64,000 bases of DNA from Pseudomonas sp. P5_109 (GCF_034009455.1 NZ_CP125380.1:1591001-1655000); one strand, 5' to 3'; positions 8,535 to 17,315 are shown, counted from the first letter of the stretch. The notes: generated from the letters alone by a model not told the origin. Made by a program: numbers and translations.

Positions 8535-8984
8535 ATGGCCGCCAAAGTAGAACCGTTCTGGATACGCAAAACCCTCGATCAACTCGATCAGGAGGAATGG
8601 GAGTCGCTGTGCGACGGCTGTGGATTGTGCTGCCTGCAAAAACTTGAAGACGAAGACGACAACAGCGTTTATTACACGCGCATCGCCTGCAAGCTGCTGG
8701 ACCTGAAAACCTGCCAGTGCAAGGACTATCCTAACCGCCGTGACTCCGTGCCGGACTGTATCCAGCTCACGCCGGGCAAGGCCGACGAATTCAAATGGCT
8801 GCCGCCGACCTGCGGTTATCGCCTGGTCAGCGAAGGCAAGGACCTGCCGTTGTGGCATCACCTGGTGTGCGGTGATCGCGATGCCGTGCATCACGAGCGG
8901 ATTTCCCAGTCCGGGCGCATGCTCGCCGAGGGCAGCGTGCCGGAAGATGACTGGGAAGATCACCTGATTTTCCGCGCGGGTTGA
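8535..8984 (+). CDS. YcgN family cysteine-cluster protein
   Basis: The 149-residue protein carries the conserved cluster [16 protein letters not shown] near residue 27 and further cysteines in [15 protein letters not shown] and PDCIQL, a pattern of the YcgN/UPF0260 family thought to bind a metal or iron-sulfur cluster. Function is not established. The ATG at 8535 (MAAKVEPFW) is selected; a longer frame from 8469 crosses the promoter. It forms part of the rnd-ycgL-ycgN neighbourhood conserved from E. coli. Confidence 0.88.
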   Translation: MAAKVEPFWIRKTLDQLDQEEWESLCDGCGLCCLQKLEDEDDNSVYYTRIACKLLDLKTCQCKDYPNRRDSVPDCIQLTPGKADEFKWLPPTCGYRLVSEGKDLPLWHHLVCGDRDAVHHERISQSGRMLAEGSVPEDDWEDHLIFRAG

Positions 8985-9019
8985 CTGCCTGAGACTCAAC
9001 CTTTCACGAAGGAGTGTGT

Positions 9020-10249
9020 ATGGCTGTGGGATGGCGGCGGGCGTGGATCGTTGGATTACTGGCGGTGAGTTCGCCCGTATGGGCCGCGAACAAGGTCAAT
9101 CTGGATTATCACGTGCGCCTGTTGCCGCAGAGCGATCAGGCCGAAGTGCGCCTGACGCTCGCCCAGGGTTCGGCGGTACGCAGCCTGGACTTCAACCTCG
9201 GCGACGGCAGCCACTACAGCGATTTCAAGGTCGACGGCCAATGGCTACTGACACCCGGCAAAGCGACTCGCGGTGTCTGGCGCCCGGCGGCCGACAAGGC
9301 CAGCCTGACCTACCGCGTGAAAATCAGCCACGGGCGCAAGAACGGCAGCTTCGACACGCGCATGACGCCAAACTGGGCGTTGATGCGCGGCGACGATCTG
9401 GTGCCGGCCGCCAGGCTCGATCAACAGGATGGCACCGAACTGGTTTCACGCCTCGAATTCGAGCTGCCCGCTGGCTGGAAAAGCGTTGAAACCGCCTGGC
9501 CACGAATCGGCAAGAACAAATTTCGTATCGATAACCCCTCCCGACTGTTCGACCGGCCCACGGGCTGGATGCTCGCCGGCCAGCTTGGCAGCCGCCGGAC
9601 TCGTCTGGGCGAGACTGAAGTCACCGTCGCCTCGCCGCTGGGGCAGGGGATGCGCCGTATGGATGTGCTGACCCTGCTGACCTTCGTCTGGCCGCAAGTG
9701 CAGGCGCTGTATCCGCGCCACCCTGGCAAGCTGCTGATCGTCGGGGCCAATGACCCCATGTGGCGCGGCAGCCAGTCGGCGCACGAGTCGATCTATCTCA
9801 GCAGTCACCTGCCGTTGGTCAACGAAAGTGGCAGCAGTGCGTTGGTCCGTGAGTTGGCCCAGGTGTCCGGACGGATCAATGGCACCCAGCGCAGCGACTG
9901 GATCAGTGAAGGTTTTGCCGAGTATTACGCCATCGAACTGGTGCGTCGGGCTGGCGGCATCAGTGATGAACGCTACGAAAGCCTGCACGGCAAGCTGGTC
10001 AGGGACACACAGAAAGTCACCACGCTGCGCGGCGAGCGAGTCAGCCCGGCGCAGGTAGCCAGGGCGGTGGTGTTGCTGCAGGAACTGGACGGCGAGATTC
10101 GCCTGAAAACCCATAACAAGCGGTCGCTGGACGACGTATTGCGCGGGGCAATGCGGCTGGGGGATATCGATACCCAGGCGTTTGTTCAGCTCAGCGAGAG
10201 CGTGATCGGTGGGTCTTCGAAGGTGTTGAGTACCGAGTTGATTCAGTAA
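9020..10249 (+). CDS. Secreted M1/M61-like protein lacking the zinc motif
   Basis: The 409-residue protein has a signal peptide (RRAWIVGLLAVSSPVWA, cleavage near residue 22), a beta-rich N-terminal half, and a helical C-terminal half resembling gluzincin aminopeptidases. WISEGFAEYYAIELV matches the third-ligand helix of that fold, but the preceding helix reads ALVRELAQVSG where HExxH is expected, so both histidines and the usual pattern are missing. I infer a pseudo-peptidase or a structural/binding role in the periplasm. AAGGAG precedes the ATG at 9020. It lies 35 bases after ycgN, so the two may be co-transcribed. Confidence 0.7.
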   Translation: MAVGWRRAWIVGLLAVSSPVWAANKVNLDYHVRLLPQSDQAEVRLTLAQGSAVRSLDFNLGDGSHYSDFKVDGQWLLTPGKATRGVWRPAADKASLTYRVKISHGRKNGSFDTRMTPNWALMRGDDLVPAARLDQQDGTELVSRLEFELPAGWKSVETAWPRIGKNKFRIDNPSRLFDRPTGWMLAGQLGSRRTRLGETEVTVASPLGQGMRRMDVLTLLTFVWPQVQALYPRHPGKLLIVGANDPMWRGSQSAHESIYLSSHLPLVNESGSSALVRELAQVSGRINGTQRSDWISEGFAEYYAIELVRRAGGISDERYESLHGKLVRDTQKVTTLRGERVSPAQVARAVVLLQELDGEIRLKTHNKRSLDDVLRGAMRLGDIDTQAFVQLSESVIGGSSKVLSTELIQ

Positions 10250-10256
10250 TACCGCC

Positions 10257-10281
10257 ATTCGCGAGCAAGCCCGCTCCCACA
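10257..10281. repeat. Single REP, family A
   Basis: One unpaired copy of the family A sequence, inverse orientation (TTCGCGAGCAAGCCCGCTCC). It directly follows the stop codon of the upstream gene. Confidence 0.8.
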
Positions 10282-10308
10282 TTTGATCCGTAGCGTTCAC
10301 AAAATCGA

Positions 10309-10332
10309 TGTAGGAGCTGGCTTGCCAGCGAT
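10309..10332. repeat. Single REP, family D variant
   Basis: TGTAGGAGCTGGCTTGCCAG is a lone half of the family D type, 27 bases from the family A half-site at 10257. Confidence 0.7.
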
Positions 10333-10362
10333 GAGGCCAGTAGTCTCACCAAAACTTTTGGT

Positions 10363-10740
10363 TCAAACCCCAGCTTTCGGCGACTTCAAGGAATCATTGC
10401 CAGTCACGGTGGCCGTTTTGGTCGCCGCCTCGGCGTTGGCCTTCAACTGGCTCAGTTCCTCACCCGCCCGCTGGATTTTCGCCCGCACGTTGTCCATGTC
10501 CTGACGGCCTTTTTCCAGCAGGCTTTTCGCCGAGCTGTGGCCGGTGATACCGCGCGCCAGGGCCACGCCGCCGATGGCCACCTGGATCAGGCCAAAGATC
10601 CCGCCACGCCGCAGGCCCTTGCCCACCATCACTACGCCGCCGGCCAGGGAGCCGATGCGTTCCCAGCCCTGCACGTTCTGCTCGGAAGGGCTCTGGAACG
10701 GGGTGGATTCGATACGCTCGACGCGTTTAAGTTCGCTCAT
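10363..10740 (-). CDS. DUF2892 (YgaP-like) membrane protein
   Basis: The 125-residue protein contains a DUF2892-like double-helix region, NVQGWERIGSLAGGVVMVGK followed by GGIFGLIQVAIGGVALARGI (about residues 22-65), then a charged coiled-coil-like tail (EKGRQDMDNVRAKIQRAGEE). Two hydrophobic segments suggest an inner-membrane hairpin. No function is known. It is convergent with the preceding gene, and the next gene upstream on its strand (TrmH family) ends 80 bases away. Confidence 0.7.
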   Translation of the reverse strand: MSELKRVERIESTPFQSPSEQNVQGWERIGSLAGGVVMVGKGLRRGGIFGLIQVAIGGVALARGITGHSSAKSLLEKGRQDMDNVRAKIQRAGEELSQLKANAEAATKTATVTGNDSLKSPKAGV

Positions 10741-10820
10741 GGTCTGTCTCCAGGCTTCTGTGATCGATAATCAAGCTGACTGCGTGGGCAGGCCGCTTGT
10801 TCAATCGGATGTGCGGCGAT

Positions 10821-11291
10821 TCAGCGGAATTTTGGCCCGGAGCGGGTATTGAGCCCCTTGGCCATGCGGTCGTAGAGCACGACGTTGACCGTGGCGGCCA
10901 GGTTCATGCAGCCGGTGGTCGGAATGTAGACCACGTCTTCGCACCAGTCGCGAATCTCTTTATCCAGCGATCCGTCTTCCGGGCCGAAGATGTAGAGCGC
11001 GCGATCCGGGTGAGTGTATTCGGGCAACGGGCGGGCGCCTTCGACCAGTTCCACGGCGACGGGCACACAGTTGAGCGGCAGGATTTTCTTCAGGTCGTCG
11101 ATGCCGATCAGCGGGATGTCGTAGTGCACGCGCTTGGTATCGGTGACGAAGTCGGCGGCGCGCTCATAGCGCTTGCCGGTGTAGAACACCGACGCCACGC
11201 CATAACAGCCAGCGGCGCGCATCACCGAACCGACGTTCTCCGGTGATTTGGGGTTATACAAACCAATGCAGCTGTACCGTTTGTCTGCCAC
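10821..11291 (-). CDS. TrmH/SpoU-family RNA 2'-O-methyltransferase
   Basis: The 156-residue SPOUT enzyme methylates RNA ribose using SAM. Motif 1 is SPENVGSVMRAAGCYG, motif 2 ALYIFGPEDGSL, motif 3 GCMNLAATVNVVLYD, which form the trefoil knot. The length equals that of single-domain TrmL-like enzymes, but the target RNA is not predictable. The GTG at 11291 is used because it follows GAAAGG and a promoter at 11322-11351; the longer ATG frame would start upstream of that promoter and includes REP sequence. Confidence 0.85.
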   Translation of the reverse strand: MADKRYSCIGLYNPKSPENVGSVMRAAGCYGVASVFYTGKRYERAADFVTDTKRVHYDIPLIGIDDLKKILPLNCVPVAVELVEGARPLPEYTHPDRALYIFGPEDGSLDKEIRDWCEDVVYIPTTGCMNLAATVNVVLYDRMAKGLNTRSGPKFR

Positions 11292-11321
11292 GAGCGGGGT
11301 GCCTTTCGGGAAAAAAGCGCG

Positions 11322-11351
11322 ATTATACGGGGATTGGGCGGCAGTGGTCAG
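11322..11351 (-). promoter_or_regulatory. Candidate sigma-70 promoter of the TrmH-family gene
   Basis: On the reverse strand a perfect TATAAT (11327-11322) lies 18 bases downstream of CTGACC (11351-11346). It predicts transcription starting about 25 bases before the GTG at 11291. Confidence 0.6.
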
Positions 11352-11382
11352 TTTGGAGATTGGTGGTGCCAGGGCGATCGCT

Positions 11383-11458
11383 TTCGCGAGCAAGCCCGCT
11401 CCCACATTGGTTTTGTGTCTGGCACAGATTAAATGTGGGAGCGGGCTTGCTCGCGAAG
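11383..11458. repeat. REP pair, family A, outward orientation
   Basis: Two family A half-sites in opposite order to the usual REPIN (TTCGCGAGC first), separated by about 30 bases. It lies between the TrmH-family and YajD-like genes. Confidence 0.85.
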
Positions 11459-11484
11459 AGGCCGGTCGGGACGCCGATGAGTCT

Positions 11485-11856
11485 TCAGTCTTCTTTTTTC
11501 ATCAACCCGGCCAACGCCGCAAATGGGTTATGCGTGGCCTTGGCGATTTTCGGCGTGCTCAGCGAGCCTTCGCCGAAATACTGCTGGTCGGTATAGCGCG
11601 AGTGTTCGTTATCGTGGCAGTACAGGCACAACAATTCCCAGTTCGAGCCATCCTGCGGGTTGTTGTCGTGGTTGTGGTCGCGGTGGTGCACGGTCAGTTC
11701 GCTCAGGCGCTTGCCGGAGAACTCACGGGCGCAGCGGCCACAGACGTGCGGGTACATCTTCAGGGCCTTGTCGCGGTAGCCCATTTCCTTGTCGCGCTGG
11801 TTGTCGGCGAGGATGCGATCCAGCTTCGAAGTGTTGGTCGGGGTGGACGAACTCAT
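11485..11856 (-). CDS. YajD family HNH nuclease
   Basis: The 123-residue protein has the HNH fold: a CGRC zinc pair, LTVHHRDHNHDNNP with the catalytic histidines, then NWELLCLYCHDNEHS, which closes the zinc site and supplies the last His. The whole layout matches YajD of enterobacteria. Biological substrate is unknown; no toxin, phage or restriction partner is adjacent, so I regard it as a core cellular HNH protein. A TATAAC -10 candidate lies at 11887-11892 on the reverse strand, and AAAGGTG is the ribosome binding site. Confidence 0.88.
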   Translation of the reverse strand: MSSSTPTNTSKLDRILADNQRDKEMGYRDKALKMYPHVCGRCAREFSGKRLSELTVHHRDHNHDNNPQDGSNWELLCLYCHDNEHSRYTDQQYFGEGSLSTPKIAKATHNPFAALAGLMKKED

Positions 11857-11906
11857 GGGTTCACCTTTGTAGAATGACTAATGACGGTTATAGGGTGAAG
11901 TTTAGC

Positions 11907-12593
11907 CTAGCCCTTGAGCTTCTCGGCAATCCAGATGGTGTGGCGGGTGCCCTTGTTGCCGTGGGCGAAGACCTGCACTTCCTCGGCCTTGAACCCGGCT
12001 TTCTTCAGTTTGTCGGAAAATTGCCGGTCAGCGCTGGCCGACCAGACGGCCAGCACGCCTTTTGGTCTCAGGGCCTTGGCGCAGGCGCTCAGGCCGCCAG
12101 CGGAATACAGCCAGCTGTTGGCTTTCTGGGTCAGGCCTTCGGGGCCGTTGTCGACGTCGAGCATGATCGCATCGAAGCCCTGGGGTTCGGCTTGCAGGAC
12201 TTTGGCCACGTCTTCCATGCGAATCACCGTCCGCGGGTCGAGCAGCGGGTTGCCAGCCTTCTCGCCCAGTGGTCCACGGTTCCACTCAACGACCCCGGGG
12301 ACCAGTTCGGCGACCACCACTTCGGCGGTCTTGCCCAGGTGCTTGAGCGCCGAAGCGAGGGTGAAACCCATGCCCAGGCCGCCGATCAGCACCCGTGAGT
12401 TCGGTCGGCCGGCGACCTTGCGGCACGGGATCTCGGCCAGGGCATCTTCGGAGCCGTGCATGCGCGTGTTCATCAATTGTCCGCCATCGCCACCCTGGAT
12501 CTTGATGACGAAATCCTCGCCATATTCGAACAGGCACAGGGCACCGCCGTTTTCAGGAATGGGGGTGGTGTCCAGCAGAACGAAACGTTTCAT
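11907..12593 (-). CDS. Spermidine-synthase-like methyltransferase-fold protein
   Basis: The 228-residue protein has the spermidine synthase Rossmann core: RVLIGGLGMGFTLASAL (about 71-87), VVVAELVPGVVEWN with the acidic residue that contacts the adenosyl group, and FDAIMLDVDNGPEGL. The N-terminal tetramerisation part of true SpeE is shortened, and no aminopropyl-donor gene (speD) is nearby, so activity as a polyamine synthase is uncertain. The ATG at 12593 (MKRFVLLD) is chosen; a start three codons upstream is possible. Confidence 0.78.
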   Translation of the reverse strand: MKRFVLLDTTPIPENGGALCLFEYGEDFVIKIQGGDGGQLMNTRMHGSEDALAEIPCRKVAGRPNSRVLIGGLGMGFTLASALKHLGKTAEVVVAELVPGVVEWNRGPLGEKAGNPLLDPRTVIRMEDVAKVLQAEPQGFDAIMLDVDNGPEGLTQKANSWLYSAGGLSACAKALRPKGVLAVWSASADRQFSDKLKKAGFKAEEVQVFAHGNKGTRHTIWIAEKLKG

Positions 12594-12688
12594 GGGGCTC
12601 ACTTGAAGAAAATTGGCAGAACTCGGGAGGGCAAACAGACGCAGTTGGGAGTAGCCTGTTTATGACGACAAGGCCAACGGAGCCATTG

Positions 12689-12979
12689 ATGAAGCGCACC
12701 ATTCTAACGGTCATTGCCCTGGCCGCGCTCTCGATAACTGCAGTACAGGCTCAACAGCTGCAATCGATTCCCGTCAGCCCCGCGCCGATGCCCGGTTCGC
12801 CCGGCACTGCGACGCCCACGCCGTATCCGCAGATCAGCCCGGCGCCTTTGCCTAAAGTCGGCCCCGGCAGTAGTGGCCCGCCGTTGGTGCCGATTGAAAT
12901 GCCGAGCCCGCCGACCAAGGACCAGCCCGTGCCGGGGATTGAGCCGAATCCGCCCAAACCCAAGTCGCCGGGCGGCTAG
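12689..12979 (+). CDS. Small proline-rich secreted protein
   Basis: The 96-residue product begins MKRTILTVIALAALSI and has a signal peptide cut near AVQAQQ. The mature part is dominated by proline, glycine, serine and threonine (for example PISPAPLPKVGPG) with no cysteine, and I do not recognise a domain. It is probably periplasmic or exposed and unstructured. Codon choice agrees with the surrounding genes. A longer frame starts at 12662. Its stop codon overlaps the end of the convergent gene at 12976. Confidence 0.6.
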   Translation: MKRTILTVIALAALSITAVQAQQLQSIPVSPAPMPGSPGTATPTPYPQISPAPLPKVGPGSSGPPLVPIEMPSPPTKDQPVPGIEPNPPKPKSPGG

Positions 12980-13449
12980 ACCTGCTGCGAAAGCAACTGG
13001 CCGTCGGCCATGCGCAGGCGCTTGGACAGGGACACGGCGAGGGCGCGAATGGTCTTGGCGGCGATTTTCGGTGCGTCGTTGAGCATTTTTTCCAGCGAGT
13101 CCTTGCCCAGGTTGAGCAACTGGCAATCGCTCGCGGCTACGCAACTGGCCGAACGCCGTTCGCCGTCGAGCACGGCCATCTCGCCGAACGAGCGGCCGCT
13201 GCGCAAGGTGGCGATGGTGACGCGTTGCCCGTCAGCGGTGGTTTTCTGCACCGCCACCTGACCGGTGTGGATGATGCACATGAAGCTGCCGGCATCACCC
13301 TCCTGGAAGATTTCCTCGCCCTGGGCAATGGTGCTGATACTGAAGTAACCCGACGCCGCGGCGAAGTCCGCTGGCAGCAATTGATTGAACAGGCCGCAGT
13401 CCATCAGCCAGTCGCGAATTTCGTTGTTCAGAAAGGTTGATTCAGGCAT
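12976..13449 (-). CDS. Stand-alone cyclic-nucleotide-binding domain protein
   Basis: The 157-residue protein is a single Crp-type beta-barrel. GEEIFQEGDAGSFMCIIHTG and SGRSFGEMAVLDGERRSAS form the phosphate-binding cassette, with the Glu and Arg that contact cyclic AMP or GMP. Only a short helical tail follows, so no helix-turn-helix is present. It is likely a regulatory subunit or sensor without DNA binding. It is transcribed alone and converges with the proline-rich gene, overlapping it by four bases. Confidence 0.85.
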   Translation of the reverse strand: MPESTFLNNEIRDWLMDCGLFNQLLPADFAAASGYFSISTIAQGEEIFQEGDAGSFMCIIHTGQVAVQKTTADGQRVTIATLRSGRSFGEMAVLDGERRSASCVAASDCQLLNLGKDSLEKMLNDAPKIAAKTIRALAVSLSKRLRMADGQLLSQQV

Positions 13450-13512
13450 GTCGTCACGGTCTTTATTGTTGTGTCTGTTACTGGCTTGAATTTGTAGTCA
13501 CTGCAGCCCCTC

Positions 13513-13602
13513 TGTGGGAGCGGGCTTGCTCGCGAAGGCGGTGTGACAGTCGACATTTATGTTGCCTGACACTCCCTCTTCGCGAGCAAGCCCGCTCCCA
13601 CA
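13513..13602. repeat. REPIN, family A
   Basis: Inverted family A copies with a spacer of about 45 bases that closely resembles the spacers of the elements at 7555, 56639 and 62401 (all contain a GACTGACAC-like or CCTGACAC-like segment). Confidence 0.9.
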
Positions 13603-13667
13603 AGGGGTTTTGTGTTGTATCGGCCAACGGTGTGCGGAGTTAAGACCGGCACACCGCGCCAAGTTCC

Positions 13668-15722
13668 TCAGGCAATGCCCAATACCTTGAACAAAAACGC
13701 ATATTCGAGCGCCACGTCACGCAATCCCTGATATCGACCGCTCATCCCGCCATGCCCGGCACCCAGTTCAGTCTTGAGCAATAGCGGATTGCTGTCGGTC
13801 TTGGTCGCGCGCAATTTCGCCACCCACTTGGCGGCTTCCCAATACTGCACACGGCTGTCGTTGTAGCCGGCGATCACCAGGGTCGCCGGATAAGCTTGCG
13901 CGCTGACGTTTTCGTACGGGGCGTAGGCCTTGATCCGATCATGGACGTCCGGTTCTTCAGGGTTGCCCCATTCGTCGTACTCCGTGACGGTCAATGGCAG
14001 GTCAGGGTCGAGCATGGTGTTGAGTACGTCGACGAACGGCACTTCGGCGATGGCGGCGCCAAACAGCTCCGGCCGTTGATTGAGCACCGCGCCGATCAGC
14101 AGGCCACCGGCGCTGCCGCCGCTGATCGCCAACTGCGGGGCAGTGGTGAAGCCTTGGGTGATCAGGTGTTCGGCGCAGGCGATGAAGTCGCTGAAGGTGT
14201 TGTGCTTGTGCTCCTGCTTGCCGGCGCGATACCAGGCTTCCCCCAGTTCGCCACCGCCGCGCACGTGGGCAATGGCAAACGCCATGCCGCGATCCAGCAG
14301 GCTCAGGCGCGCATGGGAAAACCATGGGTCGAGGCTTTCGCCATAGGCGCCATAGCCGTAGAGGTACAGCGGCACCGGCTTGCCGAGGTCTGTGCGCTTG
14401 ATCACCAGGCTGATCGGCACTTGTGTACCGTCCGGCGCAGTGGCCCACAGGCGCTGGCTGACGTAGGCGTCGGCATCGAACGGGCCGAGCACCGGGGTTT
14501 GCTTGAGGACTTTCTGCTCGCCGGTTGCCAGTTCAAGCTGACGGATTTGCGCCGGACGGTTCAGCGCTTCGTAGCGCAGGCGAATCCGCTCGCTTTCGAA
14601 CTCCAGGCTGTTTTGCACGTGCAGGCTGTAGGCCGCATCCGGCAATTGCACGCGATAAGGCGCCAGGCCTTGCGGGTGCACCTCGATGATCGGCAAACCG
14701 CCAACCCGCAGGCTCAGGGTCATGGCCCCGGTGTTCAGGCTGATGCCGTCGATCATCACCGTGTCGCTGTGGGGGATCAGGTTCTGCCAGTCGGCTTCGG
14801 TGGGTGCTACGCCGGTGTCGATGGCCGTGTACAAGGCGAAATTGATGCCGTCACGGTTGCTGCGAATGAACCAGGTCCATTGACCGTCGAGTACGCCGTG
14901 GTCGACGTCGTACTCATGATCCTCGACCCGTGGCGCGATGCAGGTAAAGGCTTGCTGCGGCTGGTTGGCATCGAGGACCCAGGCCTCGCTGGTGGTCTTG
15001 CTGCCCACGGACAGCAACAATTGCCGCTCGGAGCTTGAACGGTAGCAATGCATGAAGAAGCGACCGTCCGGCTCATGGAACACTTCCTCGGCCGCCGTGC
15101 CGTCCAGACGATAGCGATACAGCTTATGCGGGCGATGGGTGTCGTCCAGTTCGCCAAAGAACAGCGTCAGGCTGTCGTTGGCCCAGGTCATGCTGCCGTC
15201 ACAGTCCTGGAATCCCAGTTCGCTGACGCGGCCGTCGGACAACTCCTTCACGAACAACGTGTAAATCTCGTCGCCGCTGGAGTCGACGCTGTAGGCCAGG
15301 CGCTGATGGTCCGGGCTGATGCTGAACGCCCCAAGCGAAAAAAAGCCGCCATTGGCCAGTTCGTTGGGGTCCAGCAACAGTTGTTCGCGGCTTTCGTCGA
15401 GGGTCAGGCTGTCATCGGCCGGACGCGGGCAGCGGTAGTGCCGGGCGTACTCATCGCCCGCCGTGGTGCGGGTGTAGTACAGATACGGTCCCCACGGCGA
15501 GGGCAGGGACAAATCAGTCTCGAGAATCCGCCCCTTGATCTCCTCGAACAGGGTTTCGCGCAGCCCGGCCTGGTCGGCGGTTTGCGTTTCCTGATAGCTG
15601 TTTTCGGCTTTCAGATAGTCGAGCACTGCATCGGTGTCGCGCTCTTGCAGCCAGGCATACGGGTCGGAGCCTTCAGCCTTGTGGGCAATCGGAGCGTCGT
15701 GAATGTTGGCGGATAGGGGCAT
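13668..15722 (-). CDS. ptrB: Oligopeptidase B (protease II), S9 family
   Basis: The 684-residue serine peptidase cleaves short peptides after Arg or Lys in the cytoplasm. An N-terminal seven-bladed propeller (about 60-400) gates the C-terminal alpha/beta hydrolase domain. The nucleophile lies in ISGGSAGGLLIGA, the Asp in GYNDSRVQYWEA, and the His in ELGAGHGGMSGR. EVPFVDVLNTMLDPDLPLTVTEY-type acidic residues expected for dibasic specificity are present. Length equals the E. coli enzyme. The start at 15722 is used; the longer frame reads into the REP element. Confidence 0.92.
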   Translation of the reverse strand: MPLSANIHDAPIAHKAEGSDPYAWLQERDTDAVLDYLKAENSYQETQTADQAGLRETLFEEIKGRILETDLSLPSPWGPYLYYTRTTAGDEYARHYRCPRPADDSLTLDESREQLLLDPNELANGGFFSLGAFSISPDHQRLAYSVDSSGDEIYTLFVKELSDGRVSELGFQDCDGSMTWANDSLTLFFGELDDTHRPHKLYRYRLDGTAAEEVFHEPDGRFFMHCYRSSSERQLLLSVGSKTTSEAWVLDANQPQQAFTCIAPRVEDHEYDVDHGVLDGQWTWFIRSNRDGINFALYTAIDTGVAPTEADWQNLIPHSDTVMIDGISLNTGAMTLSLRVGGLPIIEVHPQGLAPYRVQLPDAAYSLHVQNSLEFESERIRLRYEALNRPAQIRQLELATGEQKVLKQTPVLGPFDADAYVSQRLWATAPDGTQVPISLVIKRTDLGKPVPLYLYGYGAYGESLDPWFSHARLSLLDRGMAFAIAHVRGGGELGEAWYRAGKQEHKHNTFSDFIACAEHLITQGFTTAPQLAISGGSAGGLLIGAVLNQRPELFGAAIAEVPFVDVLNTMLDPDLPLTVTEYDEWGNPEEPDVHDRIKAYAPYENVSAQAYPATLVIAGYNDSRVQYWEAAKWVAKLRATKTDSNPLLLKTELGAGHGGMSGRYQGLRDVALEYAFLFKVLGIA

Positions 15723-15762
15723 GTAGGACTCTCGAGCAGTGTACGGAATAGGGTTTAGACCT

Positions 15763-15926
15763 TGTAGGAGCGAGCTTTTGTGGCGAGGGGGCTTGCCCCC
15801 GTTGGGTCGCAAAGCGGCCCTAAAACGAGTCACTGCGATGTTTAGTCAATAACGCGGTGCCTGTTTTACGACTGCTTCGCAGCCGAACGGGGGCAAGCCC
15901 CCTCGCCACACAAGCTCGCTCCTACA
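15763..15926. repeat. Nested REPIN: family C arms around a complete family B REPIN
   Basis: The outer arms TGTAGGAGCGAGCTT and AAGCTCGCTCCTACA belong to family C. Between them (15779-15910) lies a full family B REPIN, TGTGGCGAGGGGGCTTGCCC and its inverse. The arrangement looks like one element inserted in the centre of another. Confidence 0.88.
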
Positions 15927-15997
15927 GGGTTCTATGTCTTGATGCAGCCTGACGGGCGAAAAGCCGTTATCATAAGCGCCTCTTTGCCTGCCTTGCC

Positions 15998-16495
15998 ATG
16001 GACACCATGACCGAGAACGACTATCTGATCGCTTGGGGCCTCTACGCCTTTGCCGCTTTGGGCTGCCTGTTGGTGTGGATGCGCTTGACCCGCTGGATGT
16101 GGCGTTGGCTACGAGAGCCGCTGCGCCTGGTGATGGCCGTGCTCCTGTTCAGCCCGACCATCATTGACCCGGTCAAGGATAAAGTCGCACCGGCCATCGC
16201 CATTACCGCGCTCGACCTGCTGTTCAAGGTCGGCAACAACGCCTGGCGGGCGATTTCCGATCTGTTCATGTACGGCATGATCGCGTTCGGCCTGTATCTG
16301 GTGCTGGTGGCGATCCGTTTCCCCATCGAGCGCGCTTCCAACGCCCGCAAGGAACGTGAGGCTGCCACCAAGGCCGCCGTCCGCGCCGACGAGCGTGAGG
16401 ATGATCAACCATTCGGCGGTGCCGGCGATGATCGTTACGGTCGTCCACCCGTGCCGAGCAATCCTCAGCGGATGCGAGTGGAACCCCGTCTGTAA
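15998..16495 (+). CDS. Small inner-membrane protein, unknown
   Basis: The 165-residue protein has three hydrophobic segments: [18 protein letters not shown] (about 9-26), [15 protein letters not shown], and a third near [17 protein letters not shown] charged, disordered C-terminus of about 55 residues follows ([18 protein letters not shown]). I recognise no named family with confidence. It precedes the class II amidotransferase by 32 bases and the DUF2937-type gene after that, all on one strand, so the three probably form an operon. Confidence 0.75.
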   Translation: MDTMTENDYLIAWGLYAFAALGCLLVWMRLTRWMWRWLREPLRLVMAVLLFSPTIIDPVKDKVAPAIAITALDLLFKVGNNAWRAISDLFMYGMIAFGLYLVLVAIRFPIERASNARKEREAATKAAVRADEREDDQPFGGAGDDRYGRPPVPSNPQRMRVEPRL

Positions 16496-16527
16496 CCTTG
16501 CCCCTGCGATTGAGCGAGAGTCCGAGC

Positions 16528-17304
16528 ATGTGTGAGTTATTGGGCATGAGTGCCAATGTCCCGACCGATATCGTGTTCAGCTTCACCGGGCTGATGCAGC
16601 GCGGCGGACGCACCGGCCCGCATCGCGATGGCTGGGGCATTGCCTTCTATGAAGGCCGTGGGCTGCGGCTGTTCCAGGATCCGGCGGCGAGCTGCGAGTC
16701 GGAAGTCGCGAACCTGGTGCAACGCTATCCAATCAAGAGTGAAGTGGTGATCGGGCACATCCGCCAGGCCAACGTCGGCAAGGTCTGCCTGTCCAACACT
16801 CACCCGTTCGTCCGTGAACTGTGGGGGCGCAACTGGTGTTTCGCCCATAACGGCCAGTTGGCTGACTTTCAGCCAACGACCAGTTTCTACCGCCCCGTTG
16901 GCGATACCGACAGCGAAGCGGCATTTTGCGATTTGCTTAACCGCGTACGGGCGGCGTTCCCCGAGCCGGTCGAGGTCGAAGAACTGCTGCCGGACCTGGT
17001 GGCCGCTTGCGCCGAATACCGCAGCAAGGGTGTGTTCAATTGCCTGCTCAGCGATGGCGACTGGCTGTTCTGCTATTGCTCGACCAAGCTGGCGCAAATC
17101 ACCCGTCGCGCACCGTTTGGCCCGGCGCGCTTGAAGGATGTCGACGTGATCGTCGATTTTCAGGCCGAAACCACGCCAAATGATGTGGTCACTGTCATCG
17201 CCACCGAACCCCTGACCGAAAACGAAACCTGGACCCGCTACGAACCGGGTCAATGGAGCCTGTGGCGACGCGGCGAATGCGTCAGCCAGGGCATGACCGA
17301 ATAA
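16528..17304 (+). CDS. Class II glutamine amidotransferase (YafJ-like)
   Basis: The 258-residue protein starts [10 protein letters not shown], so removal of Met exposes the Cys nucleophile of Ntn-type glutaminases. [35 protein letters not shown] and CFAHNGQL are the usual glutamine-site motifs. There is no synthase domain, as in YafJ, so the ammonia acceptor is not known. The start at 16528 is fixed by the need for Cys at position 2; the frame open from 16498 is rejected. It is followed closely by the DUF2937-like gene. Confidence 0.88.
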   Translation: MCELLGMSANVPTDIVFSFTGLMQRGGRTGPHRDGWGIAFYEGRGLRLFQDPAASCESEVANLVQRYPIKSEVVIGHIRQANVGKVCLSNTHPFVRELWGRNWCFAHNGQLADFQPTTSFYRPVGDTDSEAAFCDLLNRVRAAFPEPVEVEELLPDLVAACAEYRSKGVFNCLLSDGDWLFCYCSTKLAQITRRAPFGPARLKDVDVIVDFQAETTPNDVVTVIATEPLTENETWTRYEPGQWSLWRRGECVSQGMTE

Positions 17305-17315
17305 GGACTCCTTGC

